The translations under genes and the position numbers were made by a program. A stretch of 50,008 nucleotides of DNA, taken from IMG/VR virus record IMGVR_UViG_3300042923_001831, positions 1 to 50,008 of that record; one strand, given 5' to 3'. How positions within the stretch are numbered: position 1 is the first letter of the stretch; the number at the start of each line of letters is the position of its first letter. The notes beneath the pieces are model-generated. The model searched no databases and had not been told where the DNA came from. It was given only the letters and a program-made list of their open reading frames with translations. Below are positions 7,586-17,000 of this stretch, piece by piece. Source of the DNA: a virus.

Positions 7586-10500
7586 CTATAATCCGAATGG
7601 GTGGGACGGATCCCCAAAAGTATGGGTATCAAAGAAGGTGATACCTCCAGTTATCTTACTGGCAGCTGGAACCGTCTCGTTAATTTTTGGTTTCACTTTC
7701 TTAACAAAATCATCTGATAATGGATGGGAATCCTTTGCCCAAGTCTTGGAACGTGAGGTTGTTTTCCAGGTCAAGACGTAGTCATCTTGTAGTGGTTGGA
7801 TATTGTCTGTAGCAGAATCTTCAATTTGACCCTTTGCGCTTCCAGTTACTCTCGTACCTATATTGGCAGGTCCTTGTAGCCATCTTTGAACGACCATATC
7901 TTCCTGACGATTGGACGATTCTAGATTTGCGAGACGCTTTGCGAATTCTTTTAGACGTTGGGCAATTCTACTTTCTGCGTTATCAGCTTTATTTAACGTT
8001 ACTCTTCTTCTAACCACTCCACCCTGTATCCATTTTTCGATTTCGGTTATTTCAAAAAGGCCCTTGGTATTATATGTTGGAAGATCTACTGTAATAAACT
8101 GACCCGCACGTAAACCGGGTACAAAAACTTCACAGCTTCCAAAGCCTTTGGGATACGCTCTATCTCGCAAAATAGCACGTCCTAATTCTCTTGCAGCCAC
8201 GACGTCTATTAAACTAGTATCGTTAATGCTTGTCTCAATACGTCCGTATTGTTGAATGCTAGAATCATCGGTTAGCTGAACCATTATCGGATACATGTAT
8301 CGGTAGATAGCTTCTAAAATTGCATCCTTTATTGGAATATTATTATCACGGAATCTAAGGGATCCTTCGTTAAAGTCCAACATGACATCAAATAGTTGCT
8401 CATCGTGTAGGTTTTGAATACCAACTCGAAGAGGTACTTTAACCCCGCCTTGTATAAGATTGACTTGAATACCACCATCGTCACCTTCGCCAAGTCGATA
8501 CGGCCTGGATCCAAGTTTGTAGATTGTATTCTGTCCATCTACTACAATCTTCTGGGTATATGGATTAGACACCCCTTGGCCACCGAAAACATATACAACG
8601 TTTGCAATGCTATCATCTTGACCAAATCTAGCAGTGCCGGCAACAATATTTTTAGATTCTTTACTTAAAGTAACAGGGTGGATTGCTGCTGAAGGTGGAT
8701 AAAATTGTAGTACCCTCTCAGCTCCATTCCATTCAACATGCCAAGACCAACCTAACAATTGTGCCAGTCTTTCGGTTACTTCGAATAAGGAGACATAATT
8801 AAAAACCTGTGTAGGCATTCCCTTTGTAGTAGCAACAACTTTGTCCAGGTTAATACTATATCCGTAATATTTTCCCCATAAGTATTTCAGGACTTCACTT
8901 ATGGTACCGGAATCTGCTGTAAACGATTCGCTTACATATACTTCTAGGGAAGCAGCAGTCCAGTCATCTACTGTGATATCCATCTCAGTTGTGATAGATC
9001 CTCTTGCACTTGTCGGATTCCCTATAATACGCCCACCGAAGTAATCTGTATTTCCAATCCCATCGACAAGATAAATGTTAACTGGTGCTCTTTGTTTAGC
9101 TAAGTTTAATATTTCGGCATTTGGGGAAGGTATTTTGAATGTCGCTGTACTGACCCGATCCTTGCCGCTATGCCGAAGGTTTAAACCATTGACCGGAATA
9201 GAAATACCATTAATAAATACCTGTTGTAACAACGTCTTCACCTTCCCCTTTATGCTATCAGCTATTCCTGTATCGTCCCAGGCTATCCCCAGGGCGTACT
9301 TAAGATATAGTTCGTCGATGATTCCTACGCCATTAGATGATACTGGGCGCTTCGTTTTTAGTCCTAGCGTTTCAGCTGTAGCGATTGCTTCCGCTAGGCC
9401 GCGCTTTGTGCTAAGTGCTAAGCTGTCCGTAAAGACCGCCTCGTCTTGCAGCATAGATTTAACCTTTGCGATAACTTCGTCGGTCGCGGCGATTAGGTCG
9501 TCCGCGCTTCGGGCTAATAGTAAGGCTGCGATAATGCTATCTGCTACTGTACTGCTATCGTCAGGCGGTAGCCCAGCGCGTTTACTCAATAATTCTGCTA
9601 AGCTCAAGGAAGTATCCTTCCGTAAACCAATGATTAATTGAAGTAATTCATCGGTTAGGCCCATTGTTTCGGCTGCGAATTTCATATTTCCGTTTAGAAT
9701 TTGATCCATGGTATCGGAATTGTCGACTAGTCTTATTCCGACTTTAGCTTTTAGCGTGTCGTTTGTCGCGATGGCTTCCTGAAGAAGGGCGGATAGCGCG
9801 AATCGGTACCCGTCCTCTACCCGGTTACTATCGCCTGAGGTGTCAAACTGCCCGCCATCCCAGCTGACCGAATCCCAGGACCCGCCTAATACATATCGGT
9901 ATAGTCTAGCGATTTCGTCCATAAGGTCGATAGTGTCGGCTGCGTTCCTTCTTGTCATTACGCCCAGAATATCCGCGGCTGCGATCGCTTCGTCGATAGG
10001 TAGTTTCGCTTTTGTTTGTAAGGTGTCTACCAGGCTGAGCGTATCGGCTAGCTGCTTACGGGCTTCGATGCATGCCGTATCGGATACGCCTACCGTATCG
10101 TCAATTGTAGTTCCGAAGCCCGATACCAGGTCGATAGTGTCCTGTAGATCGACCATTTCAGACCCTGTAACTTTTGCTTTAAGAATAAGGTCTTCCACCA
10201 GGTCGATAGCTTCCTGTAGTTCCGTCATTTCGTACTTATTCGCCAGGATGTCCGCAAGGGCGACCGTATCCGCTAGTGTTTTCATATTTTTAAGTCCGAT
10301 ACTATCGGATAGTGGTAGATTCGAATTAAGCGTTGCTGCGTATAATCCTAGAATACTGTCCACCAGGTTAATAGCTTCGTTATAAAGTAGGTTAATAGCT
10401 GCCTTTGTGTCGTCTTTGACCGATAAGCTGTCTGCTATAGCTAAGCTTATTAATAGACTAATAGAATCCGCTACCGCTGCTAGGTCGCCCGTGGCATCAA

Positions 10501-12835
10501 AAGCGGCGCTGTCCCAGGCTGCCATATCGAAGGACGACCCTAAGATTAAACGTGTAATGTTATCGATACTATCAGCTACCCTGATGATATCGTCTACTAC
10601 GCCCAACGTGACCGATAGCGCGAAGGTATCAGCTAAGGTCGTAACTGAATTAAGGATCGCGCCTATACGATTAGCTAGGGCGTCGTTTACGGTTCCCACA
10701 TCGTCTATAGTTTTCGCTATATCCTTTATGTGGTCGTCGCTAAGCGCCATTAAGTCCCCTAGAAGGGTCATAGCCTTCAGCTTATTATCGTCCGCCAGGC
10801 TTAAGGCAATTTCCGCTGCTGCCGCTTTGGCTGCTAGGGTTAGCTGTTCCGCTACTGGAAATTTGTCCCCTACGATAGCCGCTACCGACCGAAGTAAGCT
10901 GTCGGATAAATCTAGTAGGTCGTCGATATCCTTTTTAATGCTGAAGGTTGCCGTATCCCCTATGCCCGTTGTATCCCCAGGGCCAGGTCCGATATTCTTA
11001 CCCACGTCGTTATCGGATAAGTTAACCGTATCCCCAGCCGTTGGTCTTGCTTCTATACTGCTGGAATCCGTTACTCCTGTAGCGCTGTCCCCAGCTGTGC
11101 GTGGCATATCCAGCCCGCCGATAATCGTATCCGTTACCGTGCTGCTGTCGCCTGTATTCTTACCTGTTTTCGCGTCTTCGCTATCCGTTAGGGTTAGCGA
11201 AGACGCGACTACGTCCTTCACTTTTGCCGCGGTACTATCCGTTACGCCGATGGTATCCGCTAGGTTATCTTTTACTGCAACCTGAATCGCGTCCGCCAGG
11301 CTTAAGAGGTCCTCGCCTAGTATTCCGAAGCCCGTCTTAAATTCCAGGGCGTCTTCCAGGCTGATAGGGTCCCCTGACGAATCCCAGTAGGATTCATCAA
11401 AGCGACCTAGCCCGAATTCGGCGGGGATTGGTACGCCCATCTTAAAGGTCCTAGCGATATCGTCCGCCAGGCTTAAGCTATCCGATAGGACCCGCTTCGT
11501 GATGATAGCCAGGTTATCGGTCGGCGTAGCTGTGTCGTCGTTTCGGTCGGAAGCTTTCGCCTTTATGGAATCGACCGTCGTTAGAAGGTCGCCCAGGTAA
11601 TCCTCTACCCTTTTGACGATATCGTCGGAGCTGGTTACGGTATCCGCTGCGTTTGACTTTGCTTCCAGGCTGAAGTCGTCCGTTACCCCTAAACTATCAT
11701 CGGCAGCTTCAGGGCTTAACCCTTTAGCCAGGTCGTCCGCTAAACTTGTGGCGCTGGCTAGGTCCCCTTTCCCTACCGCTGTGGCGATGTTATCCAGTAC
11801 CGCCATAACGTCAGACCGTTGCGCCCGCATTTCCAGCGCTAGGGTATCCGCCAGGCTTAACATATCTGACCTGTAAGCGGTCACGGCTGCCGTGATTCCC
11901 TCTAATACGTTGACCGAATCACTTATACGCGGCTGCGCGTTACTAGTTATTGTGTCCGCTGTGTCTAACGCGATCTGGTCGGAAAGACCTCTAAGACCGC
12001 TTTTTGCCATTAGGAAATCGTTAACGGCTAGACTGTCCCCTTGTACCGCCTGGGATAGCGCTAGAAGGCTGTCCGCTAACGCGACCCCGTCTTCTAGTAA
12101 GTAGATACTTCGCTGGATAGCCGAATCATCTACGTCAACGATGTCCGCTACGTACGCCTGTATCCCCGCCCTTAAGCCAACTAATAAGCTGACGGATTCG
12201 TTTATTTGCAACTTTGCCTTTTTACGTATCGCGTCCGCCAGGCTTAAGGTATCGCCTACTGTAAGCTTCTTTAGGATTACGTCCCATTTAGCTGCGTCCC
12301 ATTGGTAGACGTCCCAGCCGTCAGTCGGTGGTTGTCCTACTGTGTGTTTAGGGGTCAAGGTATCCGATAGACTTAAAGTGTCACCATAACTTCGATACCA
12401 GGCGAAGGAAGGGTCCGTATATCTCAGCTGTAGGTTATCGATATAGACCGCGTCGTCCCCCGCTGTAGCGGACCCGTCTTTTGAGTAGACTAGCTGTAAA
12501 TTATTGTCCGAATCCTCACTTAATACTCCCGATTCCCAGTACGCCCAGCCGGTAGTCCCTGACTTTTCTAGGACCTTAACCCCGTTAAGATAGATACGAA
12601 GCCAGTCCCAGTTCAACTCTGAAGACGTGTAGTAATAAAGCGATACCTTTGCGTTAGTTGCCCCTACTGGTACCGATATATCGACGTTGTGCGTACTTGT
12701 TGAGTTGTGTCCTATAACGGCGCTACGGAAAGAATATGCCCCGTTATAGGCGCGGTTCGTGGTCCGCGTCCATGTTCCCGAATTGGAAAAGGCGGTTAAA
12801 CTACTGCCCTCGAATGTTTCTAGTATAGTCGCCAT
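7586..12835 (-). CDS. Giant baseplate hub protein with N-terminal repeat stalk
   Basis: 1749 aa. Residues 1-135 form a beta-sandwich domain resembling a carbohydrate-binding module. Residues about 145-1195 hold dozens of imperfect repeats on the theme DTLSLADSI..K, period about 20-25, interrupted four times by a W/FD..WD..FD.SGD motif. Residues about 1200-1690 resemble the gpD-like hub (phage late control D) of siphovirus tail tips (VFINGISIPV, ITVDDWTAASLEVY, LLGWSWHVEWNG, RIETSINDTSLID, GQFITVDLP). A short tail of unknown fold follows. GGAAGGGGGCGG precedes the ATG. It should sit at the tail tip, with the repeats as a long projection for adhesion. The repeat part is far richer in GC than the hub part. 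Confidence 0.75.
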   Translation of the reverse strand: MATILETFEGSSLTAFSNSGTWTRTTNRAYNGAYSFRSAVIGHNSTSTHNVDISVPVGATNAKVSLYYYTSSELNWDWLRIYLNGVKVLEKSGTTGWAYWESGVLSEDSDNNLQLVYSKDGSATAGDDAVYIDNLQLRYTDPSFAWYRSYGDTLSLSDTLTPKHTVGQPPTDGWDVYQWDAAKWDVILKKLTVGDTLSLADAIRKKAKLQINESVSLLVGLRAGIQAYVADIVDVDDSAIQRSIYLLEDGVALADSLLALSQAVQGDSLAVNDFLMAKSGLRGLSDQIALDTADTITSNAQPRISDSVNVLEGITAAVTAYRSDMLSLADTLALEMRAQRSDVMAVLDNIATAVGKGDLASATSLADDLAKGLSPEAADDSLGVTDDFSLEAKSNAADTVTSSDDIVKRVEDYLGDLLTTVDSIKAKASDRNDDTATPTDNLAIITKRVLSDSLSLADDIARTFKMGVPIPAEFGLGRFDESYWDSSGDPISLEDALEFKTGFGILGEDLLSLADAIQVAVKDNLADTIGVTDSTAAKVKDVVASSLTLTDSEDAKTGKNTGDSSTVTDTIIGGLDMPRTAGDSATGVTDSSSIEARPTAGDTVNLSDNDVGKNIGPGPGDTTGIGDTATFSIKKDIDDLLDLSDSLLRSVAAIVGDKFPVAEQLTLAAKAAAAEIALSLADDNKLKAMTLLGDLMALSDDHIKDIAKTIDDVGTVNDALANRIGAILNSVTTLADTFALSVTLGVVDDIIRVADSIDNITRLILGSSFDMAAWDSAAFDATGDLAAVADSISLLISLAIADSLSVKDDTKAAINLLYNEAINLVDSILGLYAATLNSNLPLSDSIGLKNMKTLADTVALADILANKYEMTELQEAIDLVEDLILKAKVTGSEMVDLQDTIDLVSGFGTTIDDTVGVSDTACIEARKQLADTLSLVDTLQTKAKLPIDEAIAAADILGVMTRRNAADTIDLMDEIARLYRYVLGGSWDSVSWDGGQFDTSGDSNRVEDGYRFALSALLQEAIATNDTLKAKVGIRLVDNSDTMDQILNGNMKFAAETMGLTDELLQLIIGLRKDTSLSLAELLSKRAGLPPDDSSTVADSIIAALLLARSADDLIAATDEVIAKVKSMLQDEAVFTDSLALSTKRGLAEAIATAETLGLKTKRPVSSNGVGIIDELYLKYALGIAWDDTGIADSIKGKVKTLLQQVFINGISIPVNGLNLRHSGKDRVSTATFKIPSPNAEILNLAKQRAPVNIYLVDGIGNTDYFGGRIIGNPTSARGSITTEMDITVDDWTAASLEVYVSESFTADSGTISEVLKYLWGKYYGYSINLDKVVATTKGMPTQVFNYVSLFEVTERLAQLLGWSWHVEWNGAERVLQFYPPSAAIHPVTLSKESKNIVAGTARFGQDDSIANVVYVFGGQGVSNPYTQKIVVDGQNTIYKLGSRPYRLGEGDDGGIQVNLIQGGVKVPLRVGIQNLHDEQLFDVMLDFNEGSLRFRDNNIPIKDAILEAIYRYMYPIMVQLTDDSSIQQYGRIETSINDTSLIDVVAARELGRAILRDRAYPKGFGSCEVFVPGLRAGQFITVDLPTYNTKGLFEITEIEKWIQGGVVRRRVTLNKADNAESRIAQRLKEFAKRLANLESSNRQEDMVVQRWLQGPANIGTRVTGSAKGQIEDSATDNIQPLQDDYVLTWKTTSRSKTWAKDSHPLSDDFVKKVKPKINETVPAASKITGGITFFDTHTFGDPSHPFGL
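9255..12400 (-). repeat. Coding repeat region of the hub protein (DTLSLADS-type)
   Basis: Short, diverged repeats keep Asp at fixed positions (consensus roughly D-T/S-L-S-L-A/T-D-S/T-I/L). Related nucleotide segments such as GTCCGCCAGGCTTAA recur many times on the + strand. Composition is GC-rich: 34 of 60 bases at 9481-9540, against 23 of 60 at 14821-14880 in the tape measure gene. Confidence 0.75.
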
Positions 12836-12888
12836 TTAACCGCCCCCTTCCAAAAATAAAAGGGCAGCCGAAGCAGCCCCCCAAACTT

Positions 12889-13332
12889 TTACCCGATAGT
12901 GTAAGTCCATGTTAATTCCAGGGTATCGTTTGCCCCTTTGTTAATCGCTGAAAACACGATTCGGCTATACATAGTTCCAACTGTTACAGCTGTAAAGATT
13001 CCCGCTTCCGTGATCGCACCGGTACCTACACCAGCACCGAAAGTCGCAACATTTGTTACAACATTTCCTGATCTTGTTTTAGTTAAAGCTTGACGAGTTC
13101 CTGTTTCAGCAACGAGTGCTGTATTTGCAACTGCTGGAGCAGTTGTACCAGTCCCAATCCCCATGTGTGTTGGTTTTGGGATGGTAGGTGCTGCTAACAA
13201 TTGATCAGCAATTCCTTGCTTTCCTGTGTCCACAATCAAATTGTACCCTAAGTCTTTCTCTTCTTTTAATTTCCCATTTGAATCTAATAATCTAGCTTTA
13301 ACAAATCCGATTGTTAATAATTGTTCTTCCAT
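12889..13332 (-). CDS. Tail protein (small structural protein)
   Basis: 147 aa from ATG 13332, which has a perfect AGGAGG upstream; the longer frame from 13371 would overlap the preceding gene. It has an N-terminal beta region, then THMGIGTGTTAPAVANTALV and TEAGIFTAVTVGTMYSRIVF. This pattern recurs in tail-tip and fibre genes of Gram-positive phages and in the gene at 7150 here. The two related genes bracket the giant hub gene. Probably a baseplate or fibre-attachment protein. Confidence 0.65.
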   Translation of the reverse strand: MEEQLLTIGFVKARLLDSNGKLKEEKDLGYNLIVDTGKQGIADQLLAAPTIPKPTHMGIGTGTTAPAVANTALVAETGTRQALTKTRSGNVVTNVATFGAGVGTGAITEAGIFTAVTVGTMYSRIVFSAINKGANDTLELTWTYTIG

Positions 13333-13345
13333 GAATGGTTTCCTC

Positions 13346-13909
13346 CTAAAATGTTGGAATTTGATTGACAAAACTCATATCACTTGTGAGATTAGTAATG
13401 GGATGAGGTCTCGCTTTGATAGAAATAGATGGTTCAGAAATCTTCTGAACACCGTACCCCAGACCTTGCAAAATTCCTTTGCAATAAAAAAAGCAATGCT
13501 TAAGATAAGCACCGCTTAAGGTTGGAACATATATATCTACCTGGAATCGTTTTGGATTGTTTCTTTGCTCTTCAATAGAAGGGGAAGTCCAACCTATTAC
13601 TTTGTTGTTCTCAGTAATAGTTGAGCCTCCCATTAATTCCTCAAACAACTGCATATTTAAATGATTAGTTGTTAGGCTAAAGTCAGCACCAAGAATAGTA
13701 TCATCTTCTTCGTGCACCTCGATAACCCCTATTCCATCCGCTTTATCGATAATTCTTTCCCCTTGTTCGATTAGTGTTTGGATGGGTATGTCTGTTACTC
13801 CATAAATTTTAATGGGGTTGCTAGTAGCGAGTCCCTTTTCAGTTAGAGGAGTTATTGTTACTAGCTTGACACCCCTTAATATTTGACGCATTTCTATTGC
13901 AGTTGTCAT
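13346..13909 (-). CDS. Putative tail protein
   Basis: 187 aa, no certain family. Beta-rich, with LVTITPLTEKGLATSNPIKIY, IIDKADGIGVIEVHEEDD and RFQVDIYVPTLSGAYLKHCF. It sits right after the tape measure gene, where many siphoviruses encode the distal tail protein, but typical distal tail motifs are not evident. ATG 13909 has AGGCGGTG upstream. The start falls inside the possible small frame at 13840-13988. Confidence 0.55.
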   Translation of the reverse strand: MTTAIEMRQILRGVKLVTITPLTEKGLATSNPIKIYGVTDIPIQTLIEQGERIIDKADGIGVIEVHEEDDTILGADFSLTTNHLNMQLFEELMGGSTITENNKVIGWTSPSIEEQRNNPKRFQVDIYVPTLSGAYLKHCFFYCKGILQGLGYGVQKISEPSISIKARPHPITNLTSDMSFVNQIPTF

Positions 13910-13988
13910 TTGTGTTCACCGCCTCATCTCCAACAGTGTTCATTAATACAATCGAGATAGAATCCGATGGGGTTATATTTTCGTTCAT
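13840..13988 (-). CDS. Possible short leader or small ORF after the tape measure gene
   Basis: An ATG at 13988 with a strong AAAAGGAGG upstream opens a 49-codon frame (starts MNENITPSDSISIVL) that overlaps the first 70 bases of the tail protein gene in another frame. The strong ribosome binding site is the only support. It could be a leader peptide that feeds ribosomes to the next start, or the result of a frameshift separating two parts of one gene. Confidence 0.3.
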
Positions 13989-14003
13989 CTAGTATCCCTC
14001 CTT

Positions 14004-17000
14004 TTAAAGGCCCAGTCGTCTCAATGCAGTTTCGATTTTGCTTCCAGCTTCGTTTCCGTCTGCAAAATGGTTGTCATACACTTTTACTTCAATTTTTGTA
14101 CCTTCTGGTGAAGAAACTTGTGGAGATATATTGATAAATTTCTCAAATAGACCAAGTAATTTCTCTAGCTTGTCCTCTAAATTTGGAGATTGAATAATGT
14201 TTGTTACGGTTAACGTACCTTTGTTATCTCGTATAGCGTTTGCTGCTCCCCCAATTGTAAATGCCATGGAAGGAAGGTCTGGAATTGAAGCCAATGCCAT
14301 TTGCTTTGCCGCATCGATGACACTACCCATATTTTCTTTTATACCTTCTGCAAGTCCTGCTGGTACGAAAACTCCTAGTTTTTTGGTTCTACGAGATGGA
14401 GATCGGATGTCTAAGGTCTTTTGAATAGAGATAGGTACAGTGTTTGCTAGTGCTTGAGCTTGACGCTTTAGCGGTTCTTCCATTTCTTTCATACCGTCAA
14501 TTAGGCCTTGTATGGAATCTCTACCAATAGCTGATAAAGATGTTTTCATATCGAATTGAGTAGTTGTACCTTTACGGATTTCTTTTATTTTTGCTATCCA
14601 CTCATTTTTATATAATTCAAGATCTGTTTGAGTTTGTGTGCGTAATTCCGTTATTTTAGTTTGTGTATCAGTCTGCAAGCCCTGAAGTTCGTTTACCGCT
14701 TCTGTTCTGGCCAAATTATTTTTTGATTTCCATAGATTAACGTAATCTTGAAGTTGTTGATCAGAAAGCGTATTTAACGCGGCAATTTCTGTTGCAGCAC
14801 TTGGACCCATTGCTCGAAGTTCTTCTAATAACCCCTTATCGATTCCCTTAGACGCAAGAGTAGCAATATTCTTTGACCATTCCTCAAATGTAGTAACTTG
14901 TGATTTAAGATTTTCAATTAATTGTTGACCGGAAACTTCACTTTTTTTGGTTACTTCATCGAATATTCCTGAAAAGCTATAAAGAGACTTTGTCCTACTA
15001 TCTAAGGTTTGATTGTATTCGTTTGTTAAACGCTTTTCTTCTTCAATTAACCTATTATTAGCTTCAGAAATTTTGTTTGTATATTCTTCGTTTATCGCGA
15101 TCAGTTTTAAGTTAATCTCTTGCTTTACCCTATAAATCTCTCTCTCATAAAACATTCGTTCTTCGGAACCCAATTTGTATTTTTTTAAATTGTTTTCATA
15201 CATTCTTAATTCCTGTGTTAAAGAGAGTTCATTATAATACTTCTTTTGTTCGATAAGCTCTTTCTCTTTGTCAAATTGCTCTTTATGCAATTCTTGTTTA
15301 ACTCGGTAAACCTCGCGTTCGTAAAACAATCTTTCCTCAGAGCCTACTTTGTATTTTTTTATGTAATCTTCATACAACTTCAGCTCTTGGGTTAACGACA
15401 GTTGATTAAAGTACTTTCTCTGTTCAATCCTTGTCTTTTCTCTTTCGAATTGCTGTTTTCGGAGTTCTTCCAACTCTTTATTGTGCTTTTTATTTATTTC
15501 ATAGATAGCTTTATTAGCTCGTTCGACCGCATTAGGAACGGTTTTATACTCTGTCTTTAGCTTTTCTAGTTCCTTAATAGCGTCTGCTGCACTAATTTTT
15601 TTAGCATCTAGCTTGTAGTCAATTTTCTTAAATTCTGTTTCAAAACCTTTTTTAGCTGAAGCTGCAACTTGCTGGGCAGTCTGTTGTACAACCGAAGCTT
15701 TATTGGAAATCCCTTTAGCTACACCTGTGGGAATATGTTCCCCTACTTCTTTTTCTAGCTTTTTCGAAGGAGAACGAATGATCAGTACTTTTTTCATCCA
15801 GTCCGGAATCGAGTTTGCTAATTCTTCAACTTTCTCCTTAACTGCACCGAAATTCAAGCCACCAAGTAAACCACTGATAATGTCTATTCCGACTTGTTTA
15901 AGGTCAACACTCTTGAGAAAGGTTTCAGCCTCTTGCCATTTTCCTTCAAAGTTTGACCTAACCTCTTCCATCTTTTTAGAAAGAGAAGTGTTCATTTCAT
16001 CAATTTTTTTACCTGGCCATGCTTTGATTTCTTCCCACTTTTCAGAAGTATCCTCTTTGATTTCTTCCCACTTATTAGATACTGCCGTTTTTATTTCTGA
16101 AACTTTTTTGCTAGTATCCTTCTTCATCATTTCCCATTTGGAAAGGACTTCTCCCTTTTCCCAATTGACATGATCAGCGTGTTCACCAGCTTGTTTTTTG
16201 GCTTCAGAAACCACTTTTTTATGCATACCTTCAGCGTGATTCACGACACTATCTCGTTGCATCTTTGCATCTAATATCATGATGTTAGCTTGTTCGGCTG
16301 ATATACTACCCACTTCATCGCGTTGTCGGATAATTTCCTGAACGGTTTTATCGTATTGTTCATTCGCAGCCTTGATAGCACCTTGAGTTTGCTTTTGTGA
16401 ATTTTCCACCACATCAGCCGCTTGCGATGCTGAAATTGAACCCGCTTGCGCTTTCATACGTTCCAAGATACTTTTGGATTCAAGTTCATTTTTGGAAAGG
16501 TATTTAATGCCGTTATTGACCATACCTTCCTGAATCAAATTAATTTGTGTTTTTTCAGCCTCAGTCAATGAACGTTTTTCGTTTGAAGCCTTTGCCATTA
16601 TTTCTTTAATAATATTTTCGCCATTGTTTACGGCATTGGTTTGTTGTTCGTATTTCTCATTCATTTTGGCGATGGCATCTTGTTTGTCTTTTTCACTAAG
16701 GAGTTTGCTGTTGGAGAAAAATTGATTCATGGTGGCCAATTCTTGCTCGTGCTTTTTTTTCATGCCAGCGAGCATTTGGTCACTCATTTGTTCAAAGTTT
16801 TTAACGATATTATCAGCGGTCGCTTTGGTTACGGTGGTGCCACTCCAATTTAATTGATTTAGAGATTCAGTTGCCTTCTCATTTAATTTTAAAAATCCGC
16901 TAACCGCTTTTTGTGTACTTTTTGAAACCCCATCACCAAATAATTGAGCCTCTAATGATGGTTTTTTCAGTTCCTTTGAAACTTTATAGGCTGCAACTCC

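Noticed and set aside
10407-11285. Long + strand open frame of 292 codons opposite the hub repeats, with others at 9075, 9840 and 11613.
   Set aside because: They are antisense to a well-supported gene, arise from its repetitive GC-rich codons, lack ribosome binding sites and give low-complexity Ser/Ala/Val peptides.
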